From: Rhizomonospora bruguierae
GTDB taxonomy: Bacteria; Actinomycetota; Actinomycetes; Mycobacteriales; Micromonosporaceae
Assembly: GCF_018397995.1 (NCBI RefSeq)
Contig: NZ_BBQH01000045.1
Location: 1-51,125, forward strand
Reading direction: 5' to 3'
Length of the DNA: 51,125 bases
Shown: positions 18,531 through 27,332 of the stretch, in pieces
Numbering within the stretch: the first letter of the stretch is position 1
Layout of the letters: each line of letters starts with the position of its first letter
Translations under genes and position numbers: made by a program
Notes under the pieces: model-generated
What the model was told of the DNA's origin: nothing
What the model saw: the letters and a program-made list of their open reading frames with translations, nothing else
The model's database searches: none

Positions 18531-19146
18531 TAGTGCTTTGTCAGCTTCGCGTCGATATGGTCCGCGAATCTGGGGCTTGAGCTGGGAAAACACGAGTTGG
18601 CCCGGTGACAAGGCGTGTCACTAGGCCATGGTGTTCGTGCTGGTCAGGCGGTTGCGGGTGTCGCGTTGATGACGCGTGGCGGTTCGGTGATCTTCAGCTT
18701 GGCGAACAGGGCTTTCTGGGGCTGGGACCGGCCGCAGGTCCAGGATGGTCTTCATCTCGCCGCCAGCCGCGTTCGACTTCGAGGAGCTGCTTGTAGTCCA
18801 GCGCGATGTCCTCCGCGTTCAGCTTCGGGCCGGAGCAGCGCAGCAGGTACTTGCATCCAGGCGCTGCTCGGCCTTGATTCCCGCTTGATCGATGCGCAGC
18901 AGGCCACCGGGGGTGACGCGCAGGTAGCGATGCAGACCATGCTTGGTGGAGATCACCCCCCGCGCAGCTCGGCGCGCTTGGTGACACTCAGCTTGTCCGA
19001 ACCGTCGATCTTCGCGGTGAGCTGGGCGATCAGCCATCCACGCACTGCAGCGTCACGCTCGGCGGCTTCGGGGTTGAAGCAGATCACGAACCGCTCGTCG
19101 GCGCCGATGTTGACCTCTTTGACCTGCAGCTTCACCGCCGCCCGTG
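18531..19146 (-). mobile_element. Remnant of an IS element (DDE transposase 3' part and one end)
   Basis: The minus strand carries the C-terminal third of a DDE transposase, broken by frameshifts. Downstream of its stop are a short inverted repeat (GTGACA aggcg TGTCAC, 18605-18621, flanked by TGGCC/GGCCA) and about 70 bp that look like the element's terminal region. The sequence from about 18531 differs from its neighbours. The other end of the element and the 5' two thirds of the transposase are missing. Exact borders are a judgement by eye. Confidence 0.6.
18640..19146 (-). pseudogene. Frameshifted transposase fragment (IS1634-like)
   Basis: Reading leftward, one frame gives KLQVKEVNIGADERFVICFN and AERDAAVRGWLIAQL. 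A second frame continues VISTKHGLHRYLRVTPGGLL, a third gives KLNAEDIALDYKQLLEVERG, and a last piece ends KLKITEPPRVINATPATA plus a stop. In intact actinobacterial IS1634-type transposases these follow one another in a single frame, so at least two frameshifts have occurred. The N-terminal part with the first catalytic Asp is absent. Family assignment is from memory of such proteins. Confidence 0.7.
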
Positions 19147-19303
19147 CCTAAGACCGCCGTTCAACTGCGGAACGTGGGCGATGGAGCCGCAGCTGCGCGG
19201 GAGTCGACCGGGCGCGATTAAGCAGGCGGCCCGGTCCTCGGTCGATCGTGTTCGTCACATCAGCTCAGGTGAGATCATTCCGATTGCGGCTCGATCTTCG
19301 CTG

Positions 19304-19708
19304 CTAGCCGTTTCGCGAGGCCAGCAGGTAGAGCAATGCGGCGACGGTGGTGCCGGAAACGATATCGTGTTTGTCGATCAGACTTCTTACGTCCGTCAGC
19401 GGAATCCAGTCGATCCGGTCACTCTCAAAAGCATCTTGCGGCGGCCCGATGTGGTCCGCAGAGTCGGCCTGAAAGATGTGGTGTTCGGAGGTCATGAGGC
19501 CCGGAGATGGCTGCGCGTAGACCAGGGGTCTGAGCGGAGCGCGCGGTCGCCATCCGGTCTCTTCCTCGGTCTCGCGTGCTGCGGCCTCGGCGGCGGTTTC
19601 ATCCACTCGAATCTCCCCGATGGGGATTTCCCAGCTCCACGTGTCAGTGATGAACCGGTGACGCCACATCAGCAGAACCCGGTCGTCGGCGACGACGGCA
19701 CAGCCCGC
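19304..19708 (-). pseudogene. Nudix hydrolase, 5'-truncated
   Basis: About 134 residues are readable, from CAVVADDRVLLMWRHRF to a TAG at 19304-19306. The Nudix box is intact (Gly, six residues on Glu, then RETEEETG). Upstream of CAVV there is no start codon; the frame runs into antisense of the adjoining DUF4262 sequence. The gene has therefore lost its first residues and promoter at a junction near 19700-19710. Base composition is less GC-rich than in the neighbouring operons. Confidence 0.7.
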
Positions 19709-20395
19709 CCCGAGGTGGTGATGTTCGGCCTGGGCGGCGAGGACATGCAGCAGTGGCTCAACGCCTGCGTGAACCGGGCCCGCGAGCACGGCTGGCCGGC
19801 GCGGAACGAGCCGTTCCACGGGGTGTTGGACGGCTTCGCCACCCAGCTCCGGCCCGTGCACGAGTCCTGGCACGACGCCCTGTTCGGCACCACGCACCGC
19901 TTCTACCGGGGCGCCCGGGTGCCGGTCCTGCAGTTGGTCTGGCCGGACCGCAACGGCCGCTGGCCCTGGGCGGAGCGGGCCACGGCCAGCGTCCGCAACC
20001 GCCAGGCCCTCGCCTGGCTGCCGGTCGACGAGCACCCGCCGGGCGGCTGGCGCCTGGTCGGCGAGCGGGAACCCGATTTCCCGTTCCCGGTCGGCCCCGA
20101 CTCGTGGGTGCTGACCACGCGCGCCGTCCTCGGCACCGATCGGCCGGTCGCCCGCGTGGCCCGCGACGAGGGCGCCTACGACGTGCTGGACGACCGGGGC
20201 TACGACGCGGACGACCTGTGCCTGGCGTTCCTCGGTGACCTGGTGCGGCGGCACCCGCACCTGACGGCGTGCACCGACCTGGACGACGGCCGGGTCGCGG
20301 TGGCGCAGGCGGGCGCGGCGTGGAGCAGATCGGAGATGTCCCGCCGGGACCGGCGTGGCAGCCGGCAGTCATGGAAGCACGCCGAACCCGCGTAG
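19706..20395 (+). pseudogene. DUF4262-like protein, 5'-truncated
   Basis: About 229 residues starting ARPEVVMFGLGGEDMQQWLN, the point where DUF4262 proteins normally continue from a conserved N-terminal YTVGL segment, which is missing. Further blocks are LFGTTHRFYRGARVPVLQLV and DSWVLTTRAVLGTDRPVARV. An ATG at 19721 could give a shortened protein, but no ribosome site stands in front. It is joined head to head with the truncated Nudix gene. Function of the family is unknown. Confidence 0.6.
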
Positions 20396-20743
20396 CACCC
20401 GGCCCCCAGATCCACCACCCGGCGGGGAACTGGGCCGAGTGCGGGTAGGCGGCGCGTCCCTGATATCGGTCATCGTCGTCAGTCCTGTTGGGTCGGTCCG
20501 GTTGCCGCCGGTGTTTCACGGAATGCCAGGTGATTCGGCCGCCCGGGCAGCACCACCGGCGGGTAGCATCCTCCACGCTGGATCCACACCGGGGCCGGCC
20601 CGACGGGGCGGGTCGGCAATCAGCGGACCGGATAAGGGTTGCGCGCCGCTTGGCCAGCGGGTACGATCAATCTAATTCGATACCATATGTCATACTATGC
20701 GGCATTCTGGCCCGCCTCCACAATGGAGGGAGTAGTCGGGTAC
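20396..20743 (+). other. Intergenic region upstream of the biosynthetic cluster
   Basis: No convincing gene. The last 80 bp (20660-20735) are clearly AT-richer than the surroundings (ATCAATCTAATTCGATACC, CATATGTCATACTATGC) and probably hold the promoter of the KAS III-led operon. GGAGGGAG at 20725-20732 is the likely ribosome-binding site of the next gene. The rest could be further debris from the scar to the left. Confidence 0.5.
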
Positions 20744-21796
20744 GTGCGGTGGAGCGACGTGTATGTCAATGCCAGCGCAATGGTATTGGGAAGCCTTGAC
20801 GACATTGCCGCCGCCGTGGCCGACGGGCGATGCGACCCCGAATTCCGCGAGACACACGGCTACCTGTCGGTGAGCGTGCTCGAGGACCAGCGGGGCGTCC
20901 TGGACCCGGCGGTCGAGGCCGGCCGGGCGGCACTGTCCCGGGCGGGCGTGCCGGCCGGTGAGGTTCGGCTCGTGGTCCACGCCAGCTCCGAAACGCACGG
21001 GCCCGACGACTTACCGCCCGCCTCCTACATCCAGGGCCGCACGGTCGGCACCACGGCCTTGGCGGTGGAGCTACGGCAGGCGTGCAACGGGGCGCTGGCC
21101 GCGCTGGAACTGGCGGCCGCCTACCTGAGCACCGCACCGGCGCCGGCATCCGCGCTGGTCACCACCAGCGACCGGAACCCGCCCGGCACCGACCGGTACC
21201 GCGCCGGCCAGGGTGAGTTGGCCGGCGACGCCGCGACCGCGGTCGTGCTGTCCCGCGGTGCCGGGGTGGCCCGGCTGCTGTCGACCGCGGTGGTCGGCGA
21301 CGGCCGATACCTCGGCACCGTCGCCGCCGACCCGGGCGAGTACCCCAGCCGCGCGGCGTTCCTGGCCGAGCAGCGGCGCCGGCTGCGGCCGATGCTGCGG
21401 GCGATGTCCACCCACGAACGGACCAGCGTCGAGACCGCGCTGGCCGACGCGGGGCTGGTCAGCGCCGATATCAGTCGCTGGGTCTTCGCGAACGTCGGGC
21501 AGTTCCTGGTGGACCAGGAATTCCGGAAGAGGTTCGGCATCGCCGAGTCGATGACCACCTGGGAGTGGGGCCGGACCGTCGGGCATCTGGGCGCCGGAAA
21601 CCAGCTGGCCGGGCTCACCCACCTGGTGGAGACCGGAGCGGTGCGGGTCGGTGACCGGGTCGCGCTGTGCGGCAACGGAGTCGGCTTCAGCTATGGCTGC
21701 GCAATTCTCGAAATCAGCACCGAACCCGCCTGGGACGGCACCGCGAACGACCGGTCACGGAATGCGCGCGAATTCGACACCGGAGCGTCGCGCTAA
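20744..21796 (+). CDS. KAS III-like acyltransferase/ketosynthase (ChlB/CerJ-type)
   Basis: A 350-residue thiolase-fold protein. The nucleophile Cys114 is present (LRQACNGALAALELAAAYL), as is TTWEWGRTVGHLGAGNQLAG near the C-terminus, typical of KAS III homologues that act as acyltransferases in natural-product clusters. The FabH HQAN motif is replaced by a segment reading FANVGQ without His, so decarboxylative condensation is doubtful. It may move an acyl group from a carrier protein or CoA to a pathway intermediate. GTG at 20744 with GGAGGGAG 11 bp upstream is chosen; ATG at 20723 is the alternative. First gene of the plus-strand operon. Confidence 0.82.
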   Translation: MRWSDVYVNASAMVLGSLDDIAAAVADGRCDPEFRETHGYLSVSVLEDQRGVLDPAVEAGRAALSRAGVPAGEVRLVVHASSETHGPDDLPPASYIQGRTVGTTALAVELRQACNGALAALELAAAYLSTAPAPASALVTTSDRNPPGTDRYRAGQGELAGDAATAVVLSRGAGVARLLSTAVVGDGRYLGTVAADPGEYPSRAAFLAEQRRRLRPMLRAMSTHERTSVETALADAGLVSADISRWVFANVGQFLVDQEFRKRFGIAESMTTWEWGRTVGHLGAGNQLAGLTHLVETGAVRVGDRVALCGNGVGFSYGCAILEISTEPAWDGTANDRSRNAREFDTGASR

Positions 21797-21817
21797 CGGG
21801 CGGCGGGGAGGACCGAC

Positions 21818-23134
21818 ATGACCGAAGAGCGGGTGTCCGAGGAGGACCGGTGGGGCCTGACGCCGTTCCGCTTCCGCGCCTTCCGCCTGCTGTGGATCGG
21901 CCAGACCCTCTCCGCGGCCGGCACCGCGATCACCCGGATCGCGCTGATCTTCGCGATCCTGGAACTCGGCGGCGGCGCGGCGGACATCGGCTACATCACC
22001 GCGGTCCAGACGGTCGCGACGATGGTCTTCACCCTGGTCGGCGGGGTGTGGGCCGACCGGCTGCGGCGCAACTACGTCATGCTCGGCGCCGACGTGCTGC
22101 GCGCGGTGGTGCAGGGCACGCTGGCGGCGCTGCTGCTCACCGGCAACGCGCAGATCTGGCAGTTGGGCCTGGGCGCGGCGATCTTCGGCGGGGCGACCGC
22201 GTTCTTCGACCCGGCGTCCAGCGGTCTGCTGCCGGAGACCCTGCCGTCGAAGCATCTGCAGAGCGGCACCGCGCTGATCAACTTCGCGGGCAGCTTCTTC
22301 TCCGTCGGCGGTCCGGCCGCCGCGGGCCTGCTGATCGCCGTGTTCAGCCCCGGGCTGGTCTTCGCCGTCGACGCGCTCAGCTTCGTGGTGAGCGCGATCT
22401 CGCTGGCCCTGCTGCGGCTGGCGCCCCGCACCCTGGCGAAGGCCGAGCCGTTCTGGCGGGACCTGCGCACCGGCTGGCGTGAGGTGACCATCCGGCCCTG
22501 GTACTGGACGACCCTGATCGCGCACTCGCTGTGGAACGCCGCCATGGCCGCGTACTTCGTGCTCGGCCCGGTCATCGCGGCCGACCGGTTGGGCGGCGCG
22601 GGTGTCTGGGGCATCCTGTCCGCCTGCTGGGCGGCCGGCGGGATCGTGGGCGGCATCATCACGCTGCGGTTCAAGCCCAAACGCCCGCTCGTCGCGGCGA
22701 ACCTGGCCCTGATCCTGACCATCGCGCCGATGCTGGCCATCGCGCCGCCGCTGCAGCCCTGGCTCATCGGGGTGGCGGCCTTCGCCAGCGGGATCGGGCT
22801 GTTCTTCCTGGGTGCCGTGTGGAGCGCGACGGTCGGGCAGCTCATCCCGAACGAGGTGCGCTCCCGGGTGGAGTCCTACGACTGGATGATCTCACTGGTC
22901 GCGATGCCGATCGGGTTCGCGATCGTCGGCCCGCTGGCCGCGCACATCGGCAACGCGGCCACCCTGATCGGCGGCGCGGCGCTGATCGCCATCCCGTGCA
23001 GCCTCACCGTGCTGATCCCGGGGGTGCGGGCCATCCGCCGCACCGCCGATGGCACGGTGGTCGGCCCGCCGGTTCCGCAGGCCGCACCGGCGGATCCGCC
23101 GGCATCGACCCGTACCGCGCCGGCGGAGCTGTGA
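21818..23134 (+). CDS. MFS transporter, EntS/MFS_3-like exporter
   Basis: A 438-residue protein with 12 hydrophobic helices, starting FRLLWIGQTLSAAGTAITRI, the usual opening of the EntS/MFS_3 group. GGVWADRLRRNYVMLGADVL is motif A. This group includes siderophore and macrolide exporters. It follows the acyltransferase gene by 21 bp and precedes the DUF885 gene by 7 bp, so it probably exports the product of this cluster. Confidence 0.88.
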   Translation: MTEERVSEEDRWGLTPFRFRAFRLLWIGQTLSAAGTAITRIALIFAILELGGGAADIGYITAVQTVATMVFTLVGGVWADRLRRNYVMLGADVLRAVVQGTLAALLLTGNAQIWQLGLGAAIFGGATAFFDPASSGLLPETLPSKHLQSGTALINFAGSFFSVGGPAAAGLLIAVFSPGLVFAVDALSFVVSAISLALLRLAPRTLAKAEPFWRDLRTGWREVTIRPWYWTTLIAHSLWNAAMAAYFVLGPVIAADRLGGAGVWGILSACWAAGGIVGGIITLRFKPKRPLVAANLALILTIAPMLAIAPPLQPWLIGVAAFASGIGLFFLGAVWSATVGQLIPNEVRSRVESYDWMISLVAMPIGFAIVGPLAAHIGNAATLIGGAALIAIPCSLTVLIPGVRAIRRTADGTVVGPPVPQAAPADPPASTRTAPAEL

Positions 23135-23141
23135 GGAGCCT

Positions 23142-24881
23142 ATGGTGAGCGAGCTCGTGGACCAGACCGACACCGACAGCGCCCGGAAGCCGGAGCGGCC
23201 GATCCGCGACCTCGCCGACCGCTACGTGCACCGGCTCGCCGCGGTCAACCCGCTGATCGCGACCTGGCTCGGCCTGCCGGTCGGCGAGGATCGGCTGCCC
23301 GACCTGTCGCCGGCCGGCCGGGTCGCGCACGACGAGCTGTCCCGCGCCACGCTGACCGAACTGGACGCGGCGGAGCGCGTCGCGGCCGGCGACCTGCCCG
23401 CGGTCGAGCGGCGGTGCGGGCGGCTGCTGCGGGAGCGGCTGGAGGCGGACCTGGCGACCAGCGGCGACGAGGAGTACCTGCGCGAGCTGGTGAACGTCTT
23501 CGGCCTGCAGGAGCGGGTGCAGGAGATTTTCGCGTTGATGCCGGTGGACAGCGCCGACAACTGGGCCGCCGTTGCCCACCGGATGCGTCTGCTGCCCGCC
23601 ACCCTGGCCGGCTTCCGCGAAACCCTGGAGCAGGCGGCCGCCCGCGGCAGCTTCACCGCGGCACCCCGCCAGGTCCGGCTGCTGGCCGGCCAGCTCGACC
23701 GTTGGCTGGCGGCGACCGATGGGCGCGGCTGGTACGCCGGCTTCGCCGAGCCCGCCCAGGTCCCGGCGGCGCTGCGGGCCGCGCTGGACACCGCGGCCGC
23801 CGAGGCCGCGGCCGGCACCGCCGCACTGCGCGACTGGCTGCGTACCGGCTACCTGCCACGGGTCGAGGGCTCGCCGGACGGGATCGGCGCCGATCGGTAC
23901 CGCGCCTGGGCCCGGTTCTGGACCGGCGCCGACCTGGACCTGGTCGAGACCTACCGGTGGGGCTGGGCCACCTACCAGGATCTGCGGGTGCAGCTGGACA
24001 AGGCGGCCGGCGAGGTGCTGCCCGGCGGGACACCGGCGGCCGCCATGCGGCACCTGGACGAGCACGGCGAGGCGGTCGAGGGGACCGAGGCGATCCGGAT
24101 CCGGCTACAACAGATCATGGACGAGGCGATCCGGGAGCTGAACGGCACCGCGTTCGAGCTGGCGCCACCGCTGCACGTCGTGGAGGCCCGGATCGCGCCG
24201 GCCGGCACCGGTGCGCCGTACTACACGCCGCCGTCGCGGGACTTCGCCCGCCCCGGCCGGACCTGGCTGCCCACCAACGGGCAGACCCGGTTCCCGCTGT
24301 GGCAGCTGCTCAGCACCTGGTACCACGAGGGCGTGCCCGGCCATCACCTGCAACACGGCCAGTGGGTGTACGTTGCCGGCCGGCTCTCGCTCTACCAGTC
24401 CAGCGTGGGGGGAATCGACGCCTGCGGGGAAGGCTGGGCGCTGTACGCGGAGCGGCTGATGGACGAGCTCGGCTACTTCCGCACCCCGGGCGACCGGATC
24501 GGCTATCTGGACCGGCAGCTGCTGCGGGCCATCCGGGTGGTCCTCGACATCGGTCTGCACCTGGAGCTGCCGGTGCCGGCCGACTCCCCCATGGGCGCCG
24601 GCCAGCGCTGGACCCCGGAGCTGGCCCGGGCGTTCCTCGCGGCGCACAGCGGCCAGCCGGCGGCGGCGGTGGACGCCGAGATCGACCGCTACCTCGGGCT
24701 GCCCGGCCAGGCGATCAGCTACAAGCTTGGCGAGCGCGCCTGGCTGGCCGGTCGGGCCGCGGCCCAGGCCGCCCACCGGGCCCGCGGTGCCACATTCGAC
24801 GCGAAGTCCTGGCACATGGCCGCGCTGTCGCTCGGTTCGCTGGGGCTGCGCGACCTGACCGACGAACTCAGCCGCCTGTAA
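23142..24881 (+). CDS. DUF885 family metallopeptidase-like protein
   Basis: A 579-residue, mostly helical protein. The zinc-type motif HEGVPGHH sits at residues 395-402, with a downstream Glu-rich helix (EGWALYAERLMDELG) that supplies a third ligand in DUF885 proteins. No signal peptide is seen, so it should be cytoplasmic. The ATG at 23142 is preceded by GAGGAG. Placed between an exporter gene and mbtH, it may cleave a peptide or amide of the pathway or protect the producer. The family has few characterised members, so the role is open. Confidence 0.85.
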   Translation: MVSELVDQTDTDSARKPERPIRDLADRYVHRLAAVNPLIATWLGLPVGEDRLPDLSPAGRVAHDELSRATLTELDAAERVAAGDLPAVERRCGRLLRERLEADLATSGDEEYLRELVNVFGLQERVQEIFALMPVDSADNWAAVAHRMRLLPATLAGFRETLEQAAARGSFTAAPRQVRLLAGQLDRWLAATDGRGWYAGFAEPAQVPAALRAALDTAAAEAAAGTAALRDWLRTGYLPRVEGSPDGIGADRYRAWARFWTGADLDLVETYRWGWATYQDLRVQLDKAAGEVLPGGTPAAAMRHLDEHGEAVEGTEAIRIRLQQIMDEAIRELNGTAFELAPPLHVVEARIAPAGTGAPYYTPPSRDFARPGRTWLPTNGQTRFPLWQLLSTWYHEGVPGHHLQHGQWVYVAGRLSLYQSSVGGIDACGEGWALYAERLMDELGYFRTPGDRIGYLDRQLLRAIRVVLDIGLHLELPVPADSPMGAGQRWTPELARAFLAAHSGQPAAAVDAEIDRYLGLPGQAISYKLGERAWLAGRAAAQAAHRARGATFDAKSWHMAALSLGSLGLRDLTDELSRL

Positions 24882-24910
24882 GTCACCGCACCTACCGAAG
24901 GGAACCCGCG

Positions 24911-25126
24911 ATGTTCGACGACGAGACCGCCGACTACCTCGTGGTGATCAATGACGAGGAGCAGTACTCGATCTGGCCGGCCCGCCGCGAGGAGAACCTG
25001 CCGGCCGGCTGGACGACGGTCGGCGCGGCCCGACCCCGCGAGGAGTGCCTGACCTACATCGAGCAGGTGTGGACCGACATGCGACCCAAGAGCCTGCGGC
25101 TGGCGATGGAAGCCCAGGCGCGGTAG
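24911..25126 (+). CDS. mbtH: MbtH-like protein
   Basis: A 71-residue protein with the family pattern: NDEEQYSIWPARREENLPAGW, then a C-terminal segment with EECLTYIEQVWTDMRP. The conserved Trp residues and the PAGW element are present. MbtH proteins bind and activate NRPS adenylation domains; the only A domain in the window (29613-32090) is the expected partner. It lies between the DUF885 gene (29 bp) and the cyclodeaminase-like gene (2 bp). Confidence 0.95.
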   Translation: MFDDETADYLVVINDEEQYSIWPARREENLPAGWTTVGAARPREECLTYIEQVWTDMRPKSLRLAMEAQAR

Positions 25127-25128
25127 GC

Positions 25129-26172
25129 GTGCGGGTCGTGCCCTCCACCCAGGCGCCCGCCGATGCGCTGCTGTACCTGTCCGCGGCCGAGGTCGCCGAG
25201 CTCGTCAAGGCGATCGACCCGGTCGAGGTGGTCGCCGGCGCGTTCCTCGCGCTGCGCGACGGCCGGGCCGGGATCACTCCGGAGGCGGCGCTGCGCTGGA
25301 CCGCGGCCGACGGCACCGCCGCGCGCAGCCTGATCCTGCCGGCCCGGTACGCCGGCGCGTACGGCTGCAAGATCATCAATGCCTGTATCGGCAATCCGGA
25401 CCGCGGCCTGCCCCGGGCGCACGGGCTGATCGTGCTGGCCGACCCGGACACCGCCGCGCCGGCCGGCATCCTGGAGGGCGGGCTGATCAGCGCGCTGCGC
25501 ACCGCCGCGGTGTCGACGGTGGCGCTGCGCGCCGTCCGGGAACTCGGCGCGGTCCGGCACCTGGCGCTGCTGGGCTGCGGCCGGCAGGCCCGTACCCACC
25601 TGGAGCTGCTGGCCGCCCGGACCCGGCTGGCCACGGTGACGGTGTACGACGCCGTCCCCGAGCGGGCGGCGGCGTTCGCCCGGGCGGCCGGCGCGCTGGT
25701 GCCGGCCGCCGGGGTCACCGTGGCGGACAGCGCCCGCGCCGCGGTGTCGACCGCCGAGGTGAGCATCGCCGCGACCACGACCACGTCGCCGTACGTGCCG
25801 CTCGAGTGGCTGCCGCGGGACGCGGTGTTCCTCAACGTCTCGCTGGACGACGCCACCGAGGAGTTGCTGCTCGGCTGCGGGTACCTGGTCGTGGACGACT
25901 GGGCACTGGTCCGCGAGGACGAGACCCGCCTGCTGGGCCGGCTGGCCCGGGCCGGCCGGGTCAGCGGTCCGGGCGTGCCGGCGCCACCCGGGGGCCGGGC
26001 CGTCGACGCCGAGCTGGCCACGCTGGTCGCGGGCAGCGGGCCGGGCCCGACCGGCTCGGCCGGCCCGGTGGTGGTCAACCCGTTCGGCATGGGCATCCAC
26101 GACATCGCCATCGGCGCCGGGGTCTACGCCGCGGCCCTGGAACGCGGGGCCGGCACCTGGCTCCCCCGTTAG
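25129..26172 (+). CDS. Ornithine cyclodeaminase/mu-crystallin family enzyme (possibly SbnB-like)
   Basis: A 347-residue enzyme with the Rossmann motif LALLGCGRQARTHLELLAA near residues 144-162 and an N-terminal dimer domain with GCKIINACIGNPDRGLPRAH. Family members cyclise ornithine or lysine or, like SbnB, oxidatively release 2,3-diaminopropionate from an amino-acid adduct using NAD. The C-terminal NPFGMGIHDIAIGAGVY resembles the SbnB branch more than classical cyclodeaminases, but no SbnA gene is in the window. GTG at 25129 is 2 bp after the mbtH stop. It should make an unusual amino-acid precursor. Confidence 0.8.
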   Translation: MRVVPSTQAPADALLYLSAAEVAELVKAIDPVEVVAGAFLALRDGRAGITPEAALRWTAADGTAARSLILPARYAGAYGCKIINACIGNPDRGLPRAHGLIVLADPDTAAPAGILEGGLISALRTAAVSTVALRAVRELGAVRHLALLGCGRQARTHLELLAARTRLATVTVYDAVPERAAAFARAAGALVPAAGVTVADSARAAVSTAEVSIAATTTTSPYVPLEWLPRDAVFLNVSLDDATEELLLGCGYLVVDDWALVREDETRLLGRLARAGRVSGPGVPAPPGGRAVDAELATLVAGSGPGPTGSAGPVVVNPFGMGIHDIAIGAGVYAAALERGAGTWLPR

Positions 26173-26175
26173 TCG

Positions 26176-27219
26176 CTACGTCCTGGCCGTGCGCCGCGGC
26201 TGGGGATCGCGCAGCGAGGTTGGAGAGAGGAACGGCTGGAGCGGGCCGTCGTCGACGATCTCCGGGGACCGCCGGGCCATTCCGGCGAGCAGGTCGGCGA
26301 CCTGGACCCGCGGATCGTCCCGGGAGTCGACCATCACCAACCCGGCCAGGGGTGAGATCCCGGCCGGCGGCGGGCCGCTCCCATCGGCATCGACGGGCGG
26401 CGGGGAGCCGGCGGCCAGCACCTGCTGGAGGCGGCGCAACCGGCCGGCCGTGAGGGCGCTCTGCTCGTCGTGGGTCACCAGCACCGGTCGCTGTCCCCCG
26501 CCGCTCCAGAACAGCACGGTCTCGGCCAGCGCCGGCAGCATCGGCTCCAGCGGTGGCGGGATCGACCGGTCGTCGGCGAACAGCCTGGCCAGCACCGCCT
26601 GCACCCGGGCGCGGCCGAGACCGCCGAGGACATCGTCGGCCGGCGCGCCGAGCCGGGCCCGTAGCAGCGCATCCCGCGCCTGGAAGAACCGTTCCAGGGC
26701 CAGGGGATCCGGCCGGCGCCGCCGTTTGGTCCGGACCAGCTCGACGAAGGCGGCGAGGAAGACGCCCCAGTCGGGACCGGCCACGCGCCCGGCGCGGTAC
26801 AGGGCGAGGGCGGCCGGGCGCTGGTCCCGGGTCAGGCGGGTACCGGCCGCGTACGACGGCTCGGCCAGCAGCAGGTCGACGATCCGGGTGGCGAGGAAAT
26901 ACCGCTTGTCGACCAGCTGGACGTGCGCCCGGCCGCGCAGCGCCGCCAGGAGCCACTCCAGGGCCTCGCCCGCCGCCGGGTTGCGGAGGAACCGCCCGGA
27001 CTTGAACTCGTTCGGCGAGAACCGGAACCCGGACCGCAGCGCCGTGATCAGCTCGACCGCCGCACCGATGCGCAGGTCGACGCTCGCGTGCGTGACCAGC
27101 GGGCTGGTCGGATCGAGCAGATTGGTGCCGGAGAACCCGGACTCGTCACACGCGATCTCCACGACGGCGCCGGCCACCGTACCCACCGGTGGCAGCCCGC
27201 CCTGGAGCGGAGACCTCAT
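26176..27219 (-). CDS. DUF3800-like protein of unknown function
   Basis: A 347-residue protein with VEIACDESGFSGTNLLDP near the N-terminus and DSRDDPRVQVADLLAGMA near the C-terminus. DESG...D...ADLLAG is the pattern of DUF3800, a putative RNase H-like fold often linked to mobile or defence loci. The ATG at 27217-27219 has AGGAATC upstream. It is on the minus strand, converging with the cyclodeaminase-like gene (3 bp between stops). A role in the pathway is not obvious. Confidence 0.6.
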   Translation of the reverse strand: MRSPLQGGLPPVGTVAGAVVEIACDESGFSGTNLLDPTSPLVTHASVDLRIGAAVELITALRSGFRFSPNEFKSGRFLRNPAAGEALEWLLAALRGRAHVQLVDKRYFLATRIVDLLLAEPSYAAGTRLTRDQRPAALALYRAGRVAGPDWGVFLAAFVELVRTKRRRRPDPLALERFFQARDALLRARLGAPADDVLGGLGRARVQAVLARLFADDRSIPPPLEPMLPALAETVLFWSGGGQRPVLVTHDEQSALTAGRLRRLQQVLAAGSPPPVDADGSGPPPAGISPLAGLVMVDSRDDPRVQVADLLAGMARRSPEIVDDGPLQPFLSPTSLRDPQPRRTART

Positions 27220-27332
27220 ACGCGATTCCTTAGCGCGTCCGGCGCCGGGCCTCAGCCGTCACTACGCATCGCGACCCGCCCAGCACCCCGCACTGTACCC
27301 CGAGGCGGGCGCGGTACGAGCCGGACGACCCG

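Noticed and set aside
19181-20395. A 404-codon plus-strand frame as one gene
   Set aside because: Its first third is antisense to a Nudix gene with an intact Nudix box; only the part from about 19706 resembles a family (DUF4262). It is a chimera created by a junction.
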